DNA of 64,000 bases from Gillisella vitis (GTDB lineage Bacteria; Pseudomonadota; Alphaproteobacteria; Rhizobiales; Rhizobiaceae): positions 62,001 through 126,000 of the forward strand of contig NZ_JACHLU010000007.1 of assembly GCF_014204625.1 (NCBI RefSeq), read 5' to 3'. The position numbers and the translations under genes were made by a program. Positions 53,990 to 62,876 of this stretch are shown here, one piece after another. Each line of letters begins with the position of its first letter. Position 1 is the first letter of the stretch. Under the pieces are notes generated by a model. The model was not told the DNA's origin and ran no database searches. It was given only the letters and a program-made list of their open reading frames with translations.

Positions 53990-55669
53990 CTACCTGTCCC
54001 GGAAGCGGTTGGTAATCGGATACCGACGATCCCGGCCGAAATTCTTCTTGGTGATCTTTACACCCGGAGCCGATTGGCGGCGCTTGTATTCGGCCAGATA
54101 AAGCAGATGTTCGACCCGATGCACGGTGGCCACGTCATGGCCGCGGCCCACAATGTCATCCACCGACATTTCCTTTTCCACCAGGCATTCCAGAATATCA
54201 TCCAGCACCGGATAGGGCGGCAGGCTATCCTGATCAGTCTGGTTTGGCCGCAGCTCGGCGGATGGAGCCTTGGACAGGATATTGGCAGGAATCACCTCGC
54301 CCGCAGGCCCCAGCGCGCCCACTGGAACATGCGCATTGCGCCATGCCGAGAGGGCATAGACCTGCATTTTGTAGAGGTCTTTGATCGGGTTGAAGCCGCC
54401 ATTCATATCGCCATACAGCGTGGCATAGCCCACTGACATTTCCGATTTATTGCCCGTTGTCACCACCATCGAGCCGAACTTGTTGGACACTGCCATCAGA
54501 ATGGTGCCACGGGTGCGGCTTTGCAGGTTTTCTTCGGTAATGCCGCTTTCAGTACCCTCGAACATATCGGCCAAACTGGACAGGAACCCCTCCACCGGCT
54601 CTGAAATCGGCACGATGTCGTAACGGCAACCAAGCGCCTTGGCGCAATCCTCGGCATCCTTGAAGGATTCTTCCGATGTGTAATGATAAGGCAGCATGAT
54701 GGTGCGCACGCGCTCATGCCCCAGCGCGTCCACCGCCATGGCCGCGCAAATGGCCGAATCGATACCACCAGACAGGCCCAGCACAACACTTTTGAACCCG
54801 TTCTTGTTCACATAATCACGGAAGCCCAACATGCAGGCGCGATAATCGGCCTCCTCACCTTGCGGAATAGCGGCAACCTTACCCGGCTCACAGCGCCAGC
54901 CATCTTCTCCGCGCTGCCAGTCGGTCAGCGCCAAGCATTCCTCAAACTGCGGCATCTGGAAGGCCAGCGACTTATCGGCATTGATGCAGAAGCTGGCACC
55001 ATCAAACACCAGCTCATCCTGTCCGCCCACCTGATTGGCAAACACCAGCGGCAGGCCGCTTTCAATGACTTGTCGCACAACCCTATCATAGCGCACATCC
55101 AGCTTGCCGCGATAATAGGGCGAGCCATTGGGCACCAGCAGGATTTCGGCTCCGCTTTCCGCCAGCGTTTCGCACACGCCCAGATCGTTCCAGATTTCTT
55201 CGCAGATCGGCACGCCGATGCGCACACCGCGAAAATTCACCGGCCCCGGCATCTCGCCTTCAACGAAAACACGCTTTTCATCAAACTCGCCGTAGTTGGG
55301 CAGGTCGATCTTGTCACGCAGCGACAGAATTTTGCCGCCATCAAGGATCGCCACCGAATTGTGCCGACCCTTTTCACCCTGACGCGGGAAACCGATGATG
55401 ACACCGGGGCCGCCGTCAGCAGTATCGGCGGCCAGTTGATCCACTGCCACTTTGCAGGCTTGCAGAAATGCAGGTTTGAGCACCAGATCTTCCGGCGGAT
55501 AGCCAGACAGGAACAGTTCGGTGAGCAAAAGCAGCTCAGCACCCTGTGCCGCCGCCTGCGCCCGCGCGGCACGCGCTTTTGCAAGATTGCCGACGATGTC
55601 GCCGACAGTCGGATTAAACTGAGCTACCGCAATGCGGAGCGTTTCGGGTCTGGTGACTATATCGCTCAT
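53990..55669 (-). CDS. nadE: Glutamine-dependent NAD+ synthetase
   Basis: A 559-residue enzyme for the last step of NAD synthesis. The N-terminal nitrilase-type glutaminase has its Glu in LLTELFLSGYPPEDL (about 47), Lys in LRDKIDLPNYGEFDE and Cys in VPICEEIWND. The C-terminal synthetase has the PP-loop LGLSGGIDSAICAAMAVD and later TTGNKSEMSVGYATLYGDM. Ammonia made in the first domain is passed to the second. The length and order are typical. It lies just after the lpxXL end on the same strand, with 42 bases between them. Confidence 0.95.
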   Translation of the reverse strand: MSDIVTRPETLRIAVAQFNPTVGDIVGNLAKARAARAQAAAQGAELLLLTELFLSGYPPEDLVLKPAFLQACKVAVDQLAADTADGGPGVIIGFPRQGEKGRHNSVAILDGGKILSLRDKIDLPNYGEFDEKRVFVEGEMPGPVNFRGVRIGVPICEEIWNDLGVCETLAESGAEILLVPNGSPYYRGKLDVRYDRVVRQVIESGLPLVFANQVGGQDELVFDGASFCINADKSLAFQMPQFEECLALTDWQRGEDGWRCEPGKVAAIPQGEEADYRACMLGFRDYVNKNGFKSVVLGLSGGIDSAICAAMAVDALGHERVRTIMLPYHYTSEESFKDAEDCAKALGCRYDIVPISEPVEGFLSSLADMFEGTESGITEENLQSRTRGTILMAVSNKFGSMVVTTGNKSEMSVGYATLYGDMNGGFNPIKDLYKMQVYALSAWRNAHVPVGALGPAGEVIPANILSKAPSAELRPNQTDQDSLPPYPVLDDILECLVEKEMSVDDIVGRGHDVATVHRVEHLLYLAEYKRRQSAPGVKITKKNFGRDRRYPITNRFRDR

Positions 55670-55710
55670 GCTTGACGTTTAGCGCGGCGCGAATGCGTTC
55701 GCAAACAGTT

Positions 55711-56667
55711 TCAGGATGCGCGCAGTGTGTTTTTAATGTCCCAACGGTCATGATACCAAAGCCATTGTTCGGGATATTCCCGCACCCAGCTTTCCACCTT
55801 GTCGTTCAGCAATTGCGCTGTGGCCTGCACATCGAGATTGCCGTGTGCGTCATAGGGCAGTTCCACCTTCGGCTCGATCTCCAGCCGATAGCGATTTCCC
55901 GGCAAGCGAACGCAACGGGCCGGAAAGACATCACAGCCGAACTGACGCACCAGTTTCGCCAAAAGCGGATTTGTCCGCACATTCTGATTGAAAAATGTGG
56001 TCGGTTTTCCACGGGAGAATTTCTGATCAACCAGAACACCCACGCCCTTGCCCGCTTCCAACTGGCCGGCCAGATGAAAAGCAGAGCCTGCGTGTGAGGG
56101 CACCAGATTGCCCATGCGCTCTTTGCGAAAACCAAACACCATATCGGCGATATAGGGGTTGTTGGGCGGACGAAACAGCACGGTCACATCCAGACCATAG
56201 GATGCTCCCGCCACAGGCAGCATTTCAAAATTGCCGGTATGGGCAGTAAAAACAATGAACGGACGGCGCGTATTCAACAATTCCATGAAAATCGGGATGC
56301 CTGACACATCAATGCGCCCCTCGCCCAACCGCGTCGGATCAAAGTCGAACAGCTTGTCCAGAAAGACATATTCAGCCGTTTGGCGACCCATATGCCCCCA
56401 TGCGTCCGCGGCAATTTTTTCGATTTCCGCCTGACTTTTTTCCGGAAAAGCATTGCGCAGATTCGCCAGCATCAGATGGTGACGCGCAAGCCTTGGGCCA
56501 ACAAACCGCACCAGACGATCAGCGAAGTTCAATGCTGCATCCGCCGGAAACACTTTCAACACCATCAGCAACAGCAGCAGCAATTTTGCCACAAGCCACT
56601 GTGGAAAGGCGCGAAAGCGTAACACCAGCGGCGTCAGGATTCGTCTCAACAGCCGTTTCACGGGCAT
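55711..56667 (-). CDS. lpxXL: Lipid A very-long-chain acyltransferase (LpxL/HtrB family)
   Basis: A 318-residue inner-membrane acyltransferase. After an N-terminal hydrophobic segment it shows the catalytic H-x4-E motif in FTAHTGNFEML (about 140), the GVLVDQKF stretch and EYPEQWLWYHDRW near the end. Its place at the end of acpXL-fabZ-fabF2-fabF1-adh marks it as LpxXL, which transfers 27-hydroxyoctacosanoate from AcpXL to lipid A. The ATG at 56667 shares one base with the TGA of the preceding gene. Confidence 0.93.
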   Translation of the reverse strand: MPVKRLLRRILTPLVLRFRAFPQWLVAKLLLLLLMVLKVFPADAALNFADRLVRFVGPRLARHHLMLANLRNAFPEKSQAEIEKIAADAWGHMGRQTAEYVFLDKLFDFDPTRLGEGRIDVSGIPIFMELLNTRRPFIVFTAHTGNFEMLPVAGASYGLDVTVLFRPPNNPYIADMVFGFRKERMGNLVPSHAGSAFHLAGQLEAGKGVGVLVDQKFSRGKPTTFFNQNVRTNPLLAKLVRQFGCDVFPARCVRLPGNRYRLEIEPKVELPYDAHGNLDVQATAQLLNDKVESWVREYPEQWLWYHDRWDIKNTLRAS

Positions 56668-57695
56668 CAATCCATTTTCAGAATGATCTTGCCAAAGATC
56701 TGGCGGCTTTCCATGCGCGTCAGCGCAACATCAATATCCTCAAAGGTCACTTCGGTATCAATAACAGGATGAACAATGCCGCGTGCCATTTTCTGCATGG
56801 CATTGGCCATGTTTTCCATGCGGCAGCCAAACGAGCCGAGCAGCTTGAGTTGCTGCTGGAACAGCATCATCAGGTTCATGTCGGTCGAAACACCCGAGGT
56901 CGAACCACAGGTGACAAGCCGCCCGCCGCGCTTCATGCACAGCATGGAGCCAGCCCAGGTGTCCTTGCCAACGTGTTCAAACACCACGTCAACGCCCTTT
57001 TTCTTGGTCAATTTACGCACAACACCTTCAAAACGGTCTTTGCGATAATTGATGACATGATCAGCGCCCAAAGCCTTGGCGCGCTCGATCTTGTCGTCCG
57101 AGCCAACGGTGGTGATCACTGTGCAACCAATTTTCTTGGCCAGCTGGATTGCCGCCGTGCCAATGCCGGAGCCGCCCGCGTGAACCAGAATGGTTTCGCC
57201 CGGCTCCAGTTTGGCATTGTCAAACAGCATATGCTCGACGGTGCCGAAAGTAACAGGGGCAAGAGCCGCCGCCACAGCATCCACACCCGGAGGCGCAGGC
57301 ACCAGCAGACGGGCAGGAATATTGATCTTTTCCTGAGCAAAGCCATCAAGATGGAAACCGTGCACTCCGCCAACATGTTCGCAAAGATTATCACGCCCTT
57401 CCCGGCAAGGCTTGCACAATCCACAGGTGCGCGCTCCGTACACCGCCGCCAATTGACCGGGCAGGATATTGCCAACGCCGGGACCAATCGCCTCAACCAC
57501 GCCCGATGCTTCTGCGCCGATCACCAGAGGCATCTTGCGCTTGGCAAAAGCCATGCCCCGCCAGCCCCAGACATCAATGTGGTTCAGGGCCACGGCCTTG
57601 ACGCGGAGTGTGACCTCACCCGGACCGGGCGCTTCCGGCTCTGGCAGGTCCACGATTTCCAGCTTGCGATCTTCGATCAGTTGCAATGCGCGCAT
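56667..57695 (-). CDS. Zinc-type alcohol dehydrogenase of the lipid A acyl cluster
   Basis: A 342-residue MDR oxidoreductase. The GroES-like half has the four structural-zinc cysteines in CGLCKPCREGRDNLC (about 92-106), and the nucleotide fold is ILVHAGGSGIGTAAIQLAKKIG. The catalytic-zinc GHE motif reads GAEASG, so the usual Glu pattern is altered. In rhizobia a gene of this type always accompanies fabF1XL and lpxXL and is needed for the very-long-chain acyl group; its exact step (enoyl reduction or omega-1 oxidation) is unsettled. The ATG at 57695 follows AAGGATTGAGACCT. Confidence 0.88.
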   Translation of the reverse strand: MRALQLIEDRKLEIVDLPEPEAPGPGEVTLRVKAVALNHIDVWGWRGMAFAKRKMPLVIGAEASGVVEAIGPGVGNILPGQLAAVYGARTCGLCKPCREGRDNLCEHVGGVHGFHLDGFAQEKINIPARLLVPAPPGVDAVAAALAPVTFGTVEHMLFDNAKLEPGETILVHAGGSGIGTAAIQLAKKIGCTVITTVGSDDKIERAKALGADHVINYRKDRFEGVVRKLTKKKGVDVVFEHVGKDTWAGSMLCMKRGGRLVTCGSTSGVSTDMNLMMLFQQQLKLLGSFGCRMENMANAMQKMARGIVHPVIDTEVTFEDIDVALTRMESRQIFGKIILKMD

Positions 57696-57754
57696 AGGTC
57701 TCAATCCTTGTTGCCCGAAGGCCTTATTCTGTCAATTCCGGCACCAGATGCCGC

Positions 57755-59041
57755 TTACGCCGGCTCCAGTGCCATGATCAGGCTGGCATTCTGCCCGCCA
57801 AAGCCAAAGCTGTTCGACAAAACAGCACTGACTTGCGCATCGCGCTTCACATTGGGCACCACATCCATGACGATGCTCGGGTCCGGGTTTGTATAGTTGA
57901 TGGTGGGTGGCACCGTGCCGGTCAACATGGTCTGAATGGAGAACACGGCTTCGACGGCACCGGCTGCGGTCAGTGTGTGACCAATCATCGATTTGTTGGA
58001 TGACACCAGAATCTGGTCGCTCAGCCGCTGGCCAAACACCGAAAGCATGGCACCATATTCCATCTTGTCATTTTCCGGCGTCGAGGTTCCATGGGCATTG
58101 ATATAGCCAATGGCCTCTTCCGCCAGACCGGCATCATCCAGAGCAGCTCTGATTGTGGCAATCGCCGGGCCACCATCCGGCGAAGACCGGGTACGGTGGA
58201 AGTGGTCGGCCTTATCGCCACAACCCTTCATGATGCCCAGCACTTTTGCACCACGGCCAACAGCCGATTCGAGCGATTCCAGCACCAGCGTTGCCGAGCC
58301 TTCGGCGATGACAAAACCGTCCCTGTCCTTGCTGAAAGGCTTGGAAGCCTTTTCCGGTGGATCATTCTGCGTGGACAGTGCCGACAGCAGCGCAAAGCGG
58401 ATCAGCGCTTCCGCGCCAACTGATCCGTCTGTTGCCACGGTCAAGGCGCGATCCGTGCGGCCCTGCCGAATGGCCTCAACACCAAGCTGAATGGCTGTTG
58501 CGCCCGATGCACAGGCCGTTGACAGCGTGACCGGCAGGCCACGGGTGCCAAAGCGATCCGCCAGGCGCTCGGAAATCGAGCCAAATTGCACGGCTTCCAT
58601 GAAAACCGGATCGGCTTCAGCCCGAACCGCCGCCAGCAGGCGATGATAGGCATGGCCATAGTCTCCGGCAGGAGCGCGTTCTGCCAGAACAAAACGATCT
58701 TCCCATTCCGGCTCGACCGGAGGGGCCGCCAAAAACAGAGGACCGTTGAACTCTCCGGAAATTCCGGCCTGTGCCAACGCTTCCAGCGTGGTTTCCCGTG
58801 CCATGGCGTAAGAGCGCTCAACGGCATTGTTGGCGGGCACATCAATAAAATCCACAGTGCCGCTGATGCGCGTGTTCAGCCCTTCCGTGGGGAAACGGGT
58901 AATCTTGTGAATACCAGAAATGCCGCTGGTCAGTTTTGCCCAGTTGTCGGCAAGCCCCTGCCCCAGCGATGTGATCACGCCCATGCCGGTCACGGCAACA
59001 ATCGGGCGACCCAGATGATCCTTGAAACGGGAATCCGTCAT
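57755..59041 (-). CDS. fabF1XL: Beta-ketoacyl-ACP synthase of the lipid A acyl cluster (catalytically complete)
   Basis: A 428-residue FabF-type condensing enzyme. The active-site Cys is in TLSTACASGATAI (about 183) and the two His are in INAHGTSTPEND and NKSMIGHTLTAAGAVEA, so the C-H-H triad is intact. FGFGGQNASL closes the fold. It would elongate acyl chains on AcpXL towards C28. It starts 12 bases after the FabF2 gene. Confidence 0.92.
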   Translation of the reverse strand: MTDSRFKDHLGRPIVAVTGMGVITSLGQGLADNWAKLTSGISGIHKITRFPTEGLNTRISGTVDFIDVPANNAVERSYAMARETTLEALAQAGISGEFNGPLFLAAPPVEPEWEDRFVLAERAPAGDYGHAYHRLLAAVRAEADPVFMEAVQFGSISERLADRFGTRGLPVTLSTACASGATAIQLGVEAIRQGRTDRALTVATDGSVGAEALIRFALLSALSTQNDPPEKASKPFSKDRDGFVIAEGSATLVLESLESAVGRGAKVLGIMKGCGDKADHFHRTRSSPDGGPAIATIRAALDDAGLAEEAIGYINAHGTSTPENDKMEYGAMLSVFGQRLSDQILVSSNKSMIGHTLTAAGAVEAVFSIQTMLTGTVPPTINYTNPDPSIVMDVVPNVKRDAQVSAVLSNSFGFGGQNASLIMALEPA

Positions 59042-59053
59042 GCTCTCAACTCC

Positions 59054-60259
59054 TCACGCTTCAGCCGACAGATGCGCCATGCCTTCGCCGCGCACATAGC
59101 CAACCGTTGTGACAATTGCTTCACTGGCAGGTTTGGTCATCACCGCTTCGCCCGTCGCATCAAACGCCGGAACGGTGGCCTTTGAATCCAGCGCCAGAGC
59201 TGCCAAGGCCAGACCAACCGGGAACTGGGCTTCCAGTCCATGGCCGGTCACGCCACCAAAACCACGCACAACAGCGCCGGGGAATGCAGCATCCAGCACC
59301 GCCTTTTCCCGTTTGGAAATGTCAGCCATGCCGCTGGCACCCGACAGCACCAGAGCGCCGTCACCCACACCCTTGCCAACAGCATCGGCAATGTGGGTCA
59401 GGCGCTTTTCCAGACCGCCTTCGTCGCGGCGTCCGCGATCACTCTCAATCGCATCAATGGTCGCATAGATATGCGCGCCCCGCGCAGCAGCATGTTCGCG
59501 CGATTCCAACACCAGAAAGGCGCCAACAGTGCCGAGAATCATCCCGCCGCCGTCTTCGCCATCACGCTGCCAAAGTGGCTTCCACGCACCAGTGGCATGG
59601 GCCTGAATGCCTTCGACCAGCAGGAAAATATCGTCCCGATCGGCAATGAAAGCCCCACCCACCAGCGAATGGCTCGATTGACCGGCACGAATACGGTGAA
59701 ATGCGGTTTCAATCGCAGAAATGCCAGCCGCTTCTTCACCCATAAACGTGCGCGATGAGCCGGTCACTTTATGCACGATGGAAATATTGCCGGCCATCAG
59801 ATTGGAAAGCTGGGCCAGAAACAGCGTTGGTCGCAGCTCTGTTGTCAGCTTTTCATTGACCAGCTGATCACGATCATTGCGCTTCAAGCCGTCATTGACG
59901 ATCAGCGTATCGACCTGAATGTCACGCTCGCCGCCGCCTGCGGCAACAATCATGTCCATGGTCGAACAGGCATCAAGATTGTCCTTCAGCCCGGCATCAT
60001 CCAGTGCCAAGCCGGCAGAATAAACGCCCAGCCGCTGCCAGTTTTCCATCTGGCGCTGATCACCGCGCTTGGTGATCTGCGAAGACCAGTCAATCTCGGG
60101 CATGGGGTGAACAGGATAGGGCTTGAATTTTTCAGCCTCAATCGGCGGCACAGGCACATTTGCGCCAGACAGAAGCGCAATATGCGGCTCCTTGCCAGTT
60201 CCAAAGCAACTGACAATGCCAATGCCGGTAATAACCACATCCTTGGGCGTCTTTTGCAT
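59054..60259 (-). CDS. fabF2XL: Ketosynthase-like partner of the lipid A acyl cluster lacking Cys and first His
   Basis: A 401-residue thiolase-fold protein. It opens normally (VVITGIGIVSCFGTGKE), but the nucleophile elbow reads VTGSSRTFMGEEAAG, with no Cys where FabF has TACA. The HGTS segment is replaced by LSGASGMADI. Only the GH of the second His motif remains (GVTGHGLEAQFP). It is therefore probably not a condensing enzyme alone. The arrangement beside an intact FabF resembles the chain-length-factor subunit of type II polyketide synthases. Known rhizobial clusters do have two fabF genes; the heterodimer idea is inference. Confidence 0.88.
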   Translation of the reverse strand: MQKTPKDVVITGIGIVSCFGTGKEPHIALLSGANVPVPPIEAEKFKPYPVHPMPEIDWSSQITKRGDQRQMENWQRLGVYSAGLALDDAGLKDNLDACSTMDMIVAAGGGERDIQVDTLIVNDGLKRNDRDQLVNEKLTTELRPTLFLAQLSNLMAGNISIVHKVTGSSRTFMGEEAAGISAIETAFHRIRAGQSSHSLVGGAFIADRDDIFLLVEGIQAHATGAWKPLWQRDGEDGGGMILGTVGAFLVLESREHAAARGAHIYATIDAIESDRGRRDEGGLEKRLTHIADAVGKGVGDGALVLSGASGMADISKREKAVLDAAFPGAVVRGFGGVTGHGLEAQFPVGLALAALALDSKATVPAFDATGEAVMTKPASEAIVTTVGYVRGEGMAHLSAEA

Positions 60260-60447
60260 ATTTTACCTCTTCAGCAACGCTGTACCCTGAAACCCAAGGC
60301 ACCGCACACTCAAAACCCTGCCACAAGACCCAAGCATTCGCTCCAAGGTCCGGGAAAGCAGCTCTGCCGTACTCCGCCAGACAGATTTACGCAATAAGGC
60401 CGCACGCAAAAGCGGCGGCCTTATTGACGAATTCCTCAGAATCTCAC

Positions 60448-60921
60448 TTAGCCGGCAGCAGCAATGGCCGCAACCAGACCAATATCATCGGCGCGCTTGC
60501 GCACAATATCGCCGAGAGGGATCTCGGAAAACGACATGGTGCGTAGCTTCAGCTGACAATCGGCCACTTTTTTGCCAGCAGAGCTTATCTTCGCCTTGGT
60601 CACGGCAAAGCCAGATCCCTCGTGCTCCAGATAGGCTTCAATGTCCAAAACCGCATTCGGCTCGACAAAACTGCGCATTTTCGCGCCGTCCACCGACATC
60701 AGAAACGGCATAGCCGCAAAATTTGTGGCAGCCAGAACCAGCAAGCCGGATGCCTGCGCCATGGTCTCGATCAGCAACACGCCAGGCACCAGCGGCATTC
60801 CAGGAAAATGCCCCTCGAAAACCGGGCTTTTCTCTGGCACAACTGAGCGCGCCTTCAAGGTCAAACCTTTCAGATCAACGGACTCAACCTTGTCCACCAT
60901 CTGGAAATATTCCAGCAGCAT
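60448..60921 (-). CDS. fabZXL: 3-hydroxyacyl-ACP dehydratase of the lipid A acyl cluster
   Basis: A 157-residue hot-dog-fold dehydratase. The catalytic His is in VFEGHFPGMPLVPGVLLIETMAQ (about 45-63), where the Glu lies on the second helix. It would dehydrate 3-hydroxyacyl-AcpXL during elongation. It follows acpXL by 28 bases. A gap of 188 bases separates it from fabF2, with no feature noticed. Confidence 0.92.
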   Translation of the reverse strand: MLLEYFQMVDKVESVDLKGLTLKARSVVPEKSPVFEGHFPGMPLVPGVLLIETMAQASGLLVLAATNFAAMPFLMSVDGAKMRSFVEPNAVLDIEAYLEHEGSGFAVTKAKISSAGKKVADCQLKLRTMSFSEIPLGDIVRKRADDIGLVAAIAAAG

Positions 60922-60949
60922 CAGAGACCCTCTGCTTTTCTGATCAAAA

Positions 60950-61228
60950 TCAAGCCTTGGCGGCCTTCAGCTCGTCAATCTTGGCACAGAGGTTTTTCAG
61001 CACGAAATATTCTTCCGTGGTCACCTTGCCTTCGTTCACTTCCTGAGTCCACTGTTCCAGCGGGATCTTGATGCCGAATTCCTTGTCGATCGCAAACACG
61101 ATGTCGAGAAAATCAAGGCTGTCGATGCCAAGATCGTCAATGGTGTGGCTTTCAGGCGTAATGGTCTCGCGGTCGATTTCACTGGTTTCAGCAATGATGT
61201 CGGCAACTTTATCGAATGTAGCGGTCAC
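60950..61228 (-). CDS. acpXL: Acyl carrier protein for the very-long-chain lipid A acyl group
   Basis: A 92-residue specialised ACP. The phosphopantetheine site is Ser in [13 protein letters not shown] (about 37). The longer C-terminus ([26 protein letters not shown]) and [14 protein letters not shown] distinguish it from housekeeping AcpP. It carries the growing 27-hydroxyoctacosanoyl chain and is first in the cluster. The start is GTG 61228 with GAAGGA upstream; an ATG three bases earlier is out of frame. Confidence 0.96.
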   Translation of the reverse strand: MTATFDKVADIIAETSEIDRETITPESHTIDDLGIDSLDFLDIVFAIDKEFGIKIPLEQWTQEVNEGKVTTEEYFVLKNLCAKIDELKAAKA

Positions 61229-61336
61229 GCCATTTTTCCTTCACAAATTCAAATTCAGCGTCTCACATAGGCAAAACTCAGGCAAAAGCCAATGGCCTGA
61301 TTGGGCTGCCAGCAGCAAAATTTCCACGATTGTTGC

Positions 61337-62689
61337 TCAAACAGCGATTGAATGACGCGCCTTGCCGCTGGAAAGGTAGCAATCGAACACCGCCGCCACG
61401 CTGCGGGCAAAGGTGCGCCCCACCGGCGTCAGGGCAAAATAATCATCCTTGATCGTGCACAGGCCATCCCGGTCATTGCCTGCAAAAACCTTCGCCTCCA
61501 TGATGATAAGGTCTGCATCCTGCGGAAAAGTCTGGCGCAGTTGGGCAAAAGAAAAGCCGAACTGGCACATGATCTGCTCGATCACCAAAGCGCGGGCGCG
61601 ATCATCTGACGACAAGGCAATGCCACGCACTGCCGCCAGCCCTTCAGCCTTGACCATCCGCTGATATTCGCCGGTTGCAGCCATATTCTGCACAAAGCCT
61701 TGGGGCAACTGGCTGATGGACGAGGCCCCCAGCCCGATCAGCGCATCCGCCGCATCGGTGGTATACCCTTGAAAATTACGCCTCAAACATCCGTTTTTCG
61801 CGGCAATCGCCATGGAATCATCGGGCAGCGCAAAGTGGTCAATGCCGATGGGCTGATAGCCCGCCGTGCACAACATCTCAGCGGCAAAGCACATCTGCTC
61901 AAACCGCTGCCCAACATCCGGCAGCGTGTCTTCGGCAATCATGGTCTGGTGCTTTTTCATCCATGGCACATGGGCATAGCCAAACAGTGCAACGCGATCC
62001 GGTGCCAGAGACAGAATATCGCGGACCGTGCTCTGCAATGTTTCCACAGTCTGATACGGCAGCCCGTAGAGAATATCGCAATTCACCGAGGTGGCACCCC
62101 GCGCCCTCACCGCCTCAACCACTGATTTTGTCTGGTCAAACGACTGAAGACGATTGATAGCCTTCTGCACCTGAGGATCAAAGTCCTGCACACCAAGGCT
62201 TGCCCGCGTCAGACCAATGGCGGCAAGGGCATCAAAGCGGCCATCATCAAGGTCATTGGGGTCCATTTCGACACTGATCTCCACCTTCTGCGCAAAGTTG
62301 AAATGAGCGCGCAGGCGGGCCATCAGTTCGATCATGTCTTCCGGCAGTAACATTGTGGGCGAGCCGCCACCCAAATGAACTTCCACCACCTGCACCTCAG
62401 GATCAATCAGCGCGCCAATCCGTTCAATTTCGATGAAAAGTGCCTCAAGATAGGTTTTTATCGGGGCATATTTCAGCGTATGGCGCGTGTGACAGGCACA
62501 AAACCAGCAAAGGCGGTCACAGTAGGGAATGTGAATATAAAGCGATACCGTTTGTCCACGGGCAAGACCTGCCAGCCATTGCGAATATTTGCCACAGTCG
62601 ATACCACTGTGAAAATGTGGCGCGGTGGGATAGCTCGTATACCGTGGAACCGCTGCGGAATATTTTTGAAGAAGGTCTTTCGCAATCAT
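61337..62689 (-). CDS. hemN: Oxygen-independent coproporphyrinogen III oxidase
   Basis: A 450-residue radical SAM enzyme making protoporphyrinogen IX without O2. The N-terminus is YSAAVPRYTSYPTAPHF, and the cluster cysteines are in IPYCDRLCWFCACH (about 52-65, CxxxCxxCxC). GGGSPTML, EMDPNDLDDG and GVQDFDPQVQKAINRLQ follow, and the C-terminal HemN domain is present. The CxxxCxxCxC form and substrate-binding start favour HemN over HemW. It is divergent from the fnrN-like gene, with an FNR-type box between them. Confidence 0.94.
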   Translation of the reverse strand: MIAKDLLQKYSAAVPRYTSYPTAPHFHSGIDCGKYSQWLAGLARGQTVSLYIHIPYCDRLCWFCACHTRHTLKYAPIKTYLEALFIEIERIGALIDPEVQVVEVHLGGGSPTMLLPEDMIELMARLRAHFNFAQKVEISVEMDPNDLDDGRFDALAAIGLTRASLGVQDFDPQVQKAINRLQSFDQTKSVVEAVRARGATSVNCDILYGLPYQTVETLQSTVRDILSLAPDRVALFGYAHVPWMKKHQTMIAEDTLPDVGQRFEQMCFAAEMLCTAGYQPIGIDHFALPDDSMAIAAKNGCLRRNFQGYTTDAADALIGLGASSISQLPQGFVQNMAATGEYQRMVKAEGLAAVRGIALSSDDRARALVIEQIMCQFGFSFAQLRQTFPQDADLIIMEAKVFAGNDRDGLCTIKDDYFALTPVGRTFARSVAAVFDCYLSSGKARHSIAV

Positions 62690-62753
62690 CAGGCTCGGCC
62701 TCGTGTCATCCTCTGCTTTCCTGATGAATTAGGACAATGGAGATAACTGAGCT

Positions 62754-62767
62754 TTGACTTCGATCAA
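62754..62767. promoter_or_regulatory. FNR/FixK-type box between hemN and fnrN
   Basis: TTGACTTCGATCAA fits the TTGAT-N4-ATCAA palindrome with one change (TTGAC). It is centred about 72 bases before the hemN ATG and about 117 bases before the fnrN ATG, in a position to induce hemN and auto-regulate fnrN. Confidence 0.85.
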
Positions 62768-62876
62768 TTTCTTGCTAATCTCGTTTAAGTAGAGAACCAT
62801 ACAAACTTGGCCGCAGCGAAAGCTCGGTATCGACACTGGGCGGCTCCGCTGCTCATACACCAGCTTGGGGCGAACA

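Noticed and set aside
60941..60955. FNR-like sequence CTGATCAAAATCAA between fabZXL and acpXL
   Set aside because: It overlaps the acpXL stop codon inside an operon and has a mismatch; not a promoter position.
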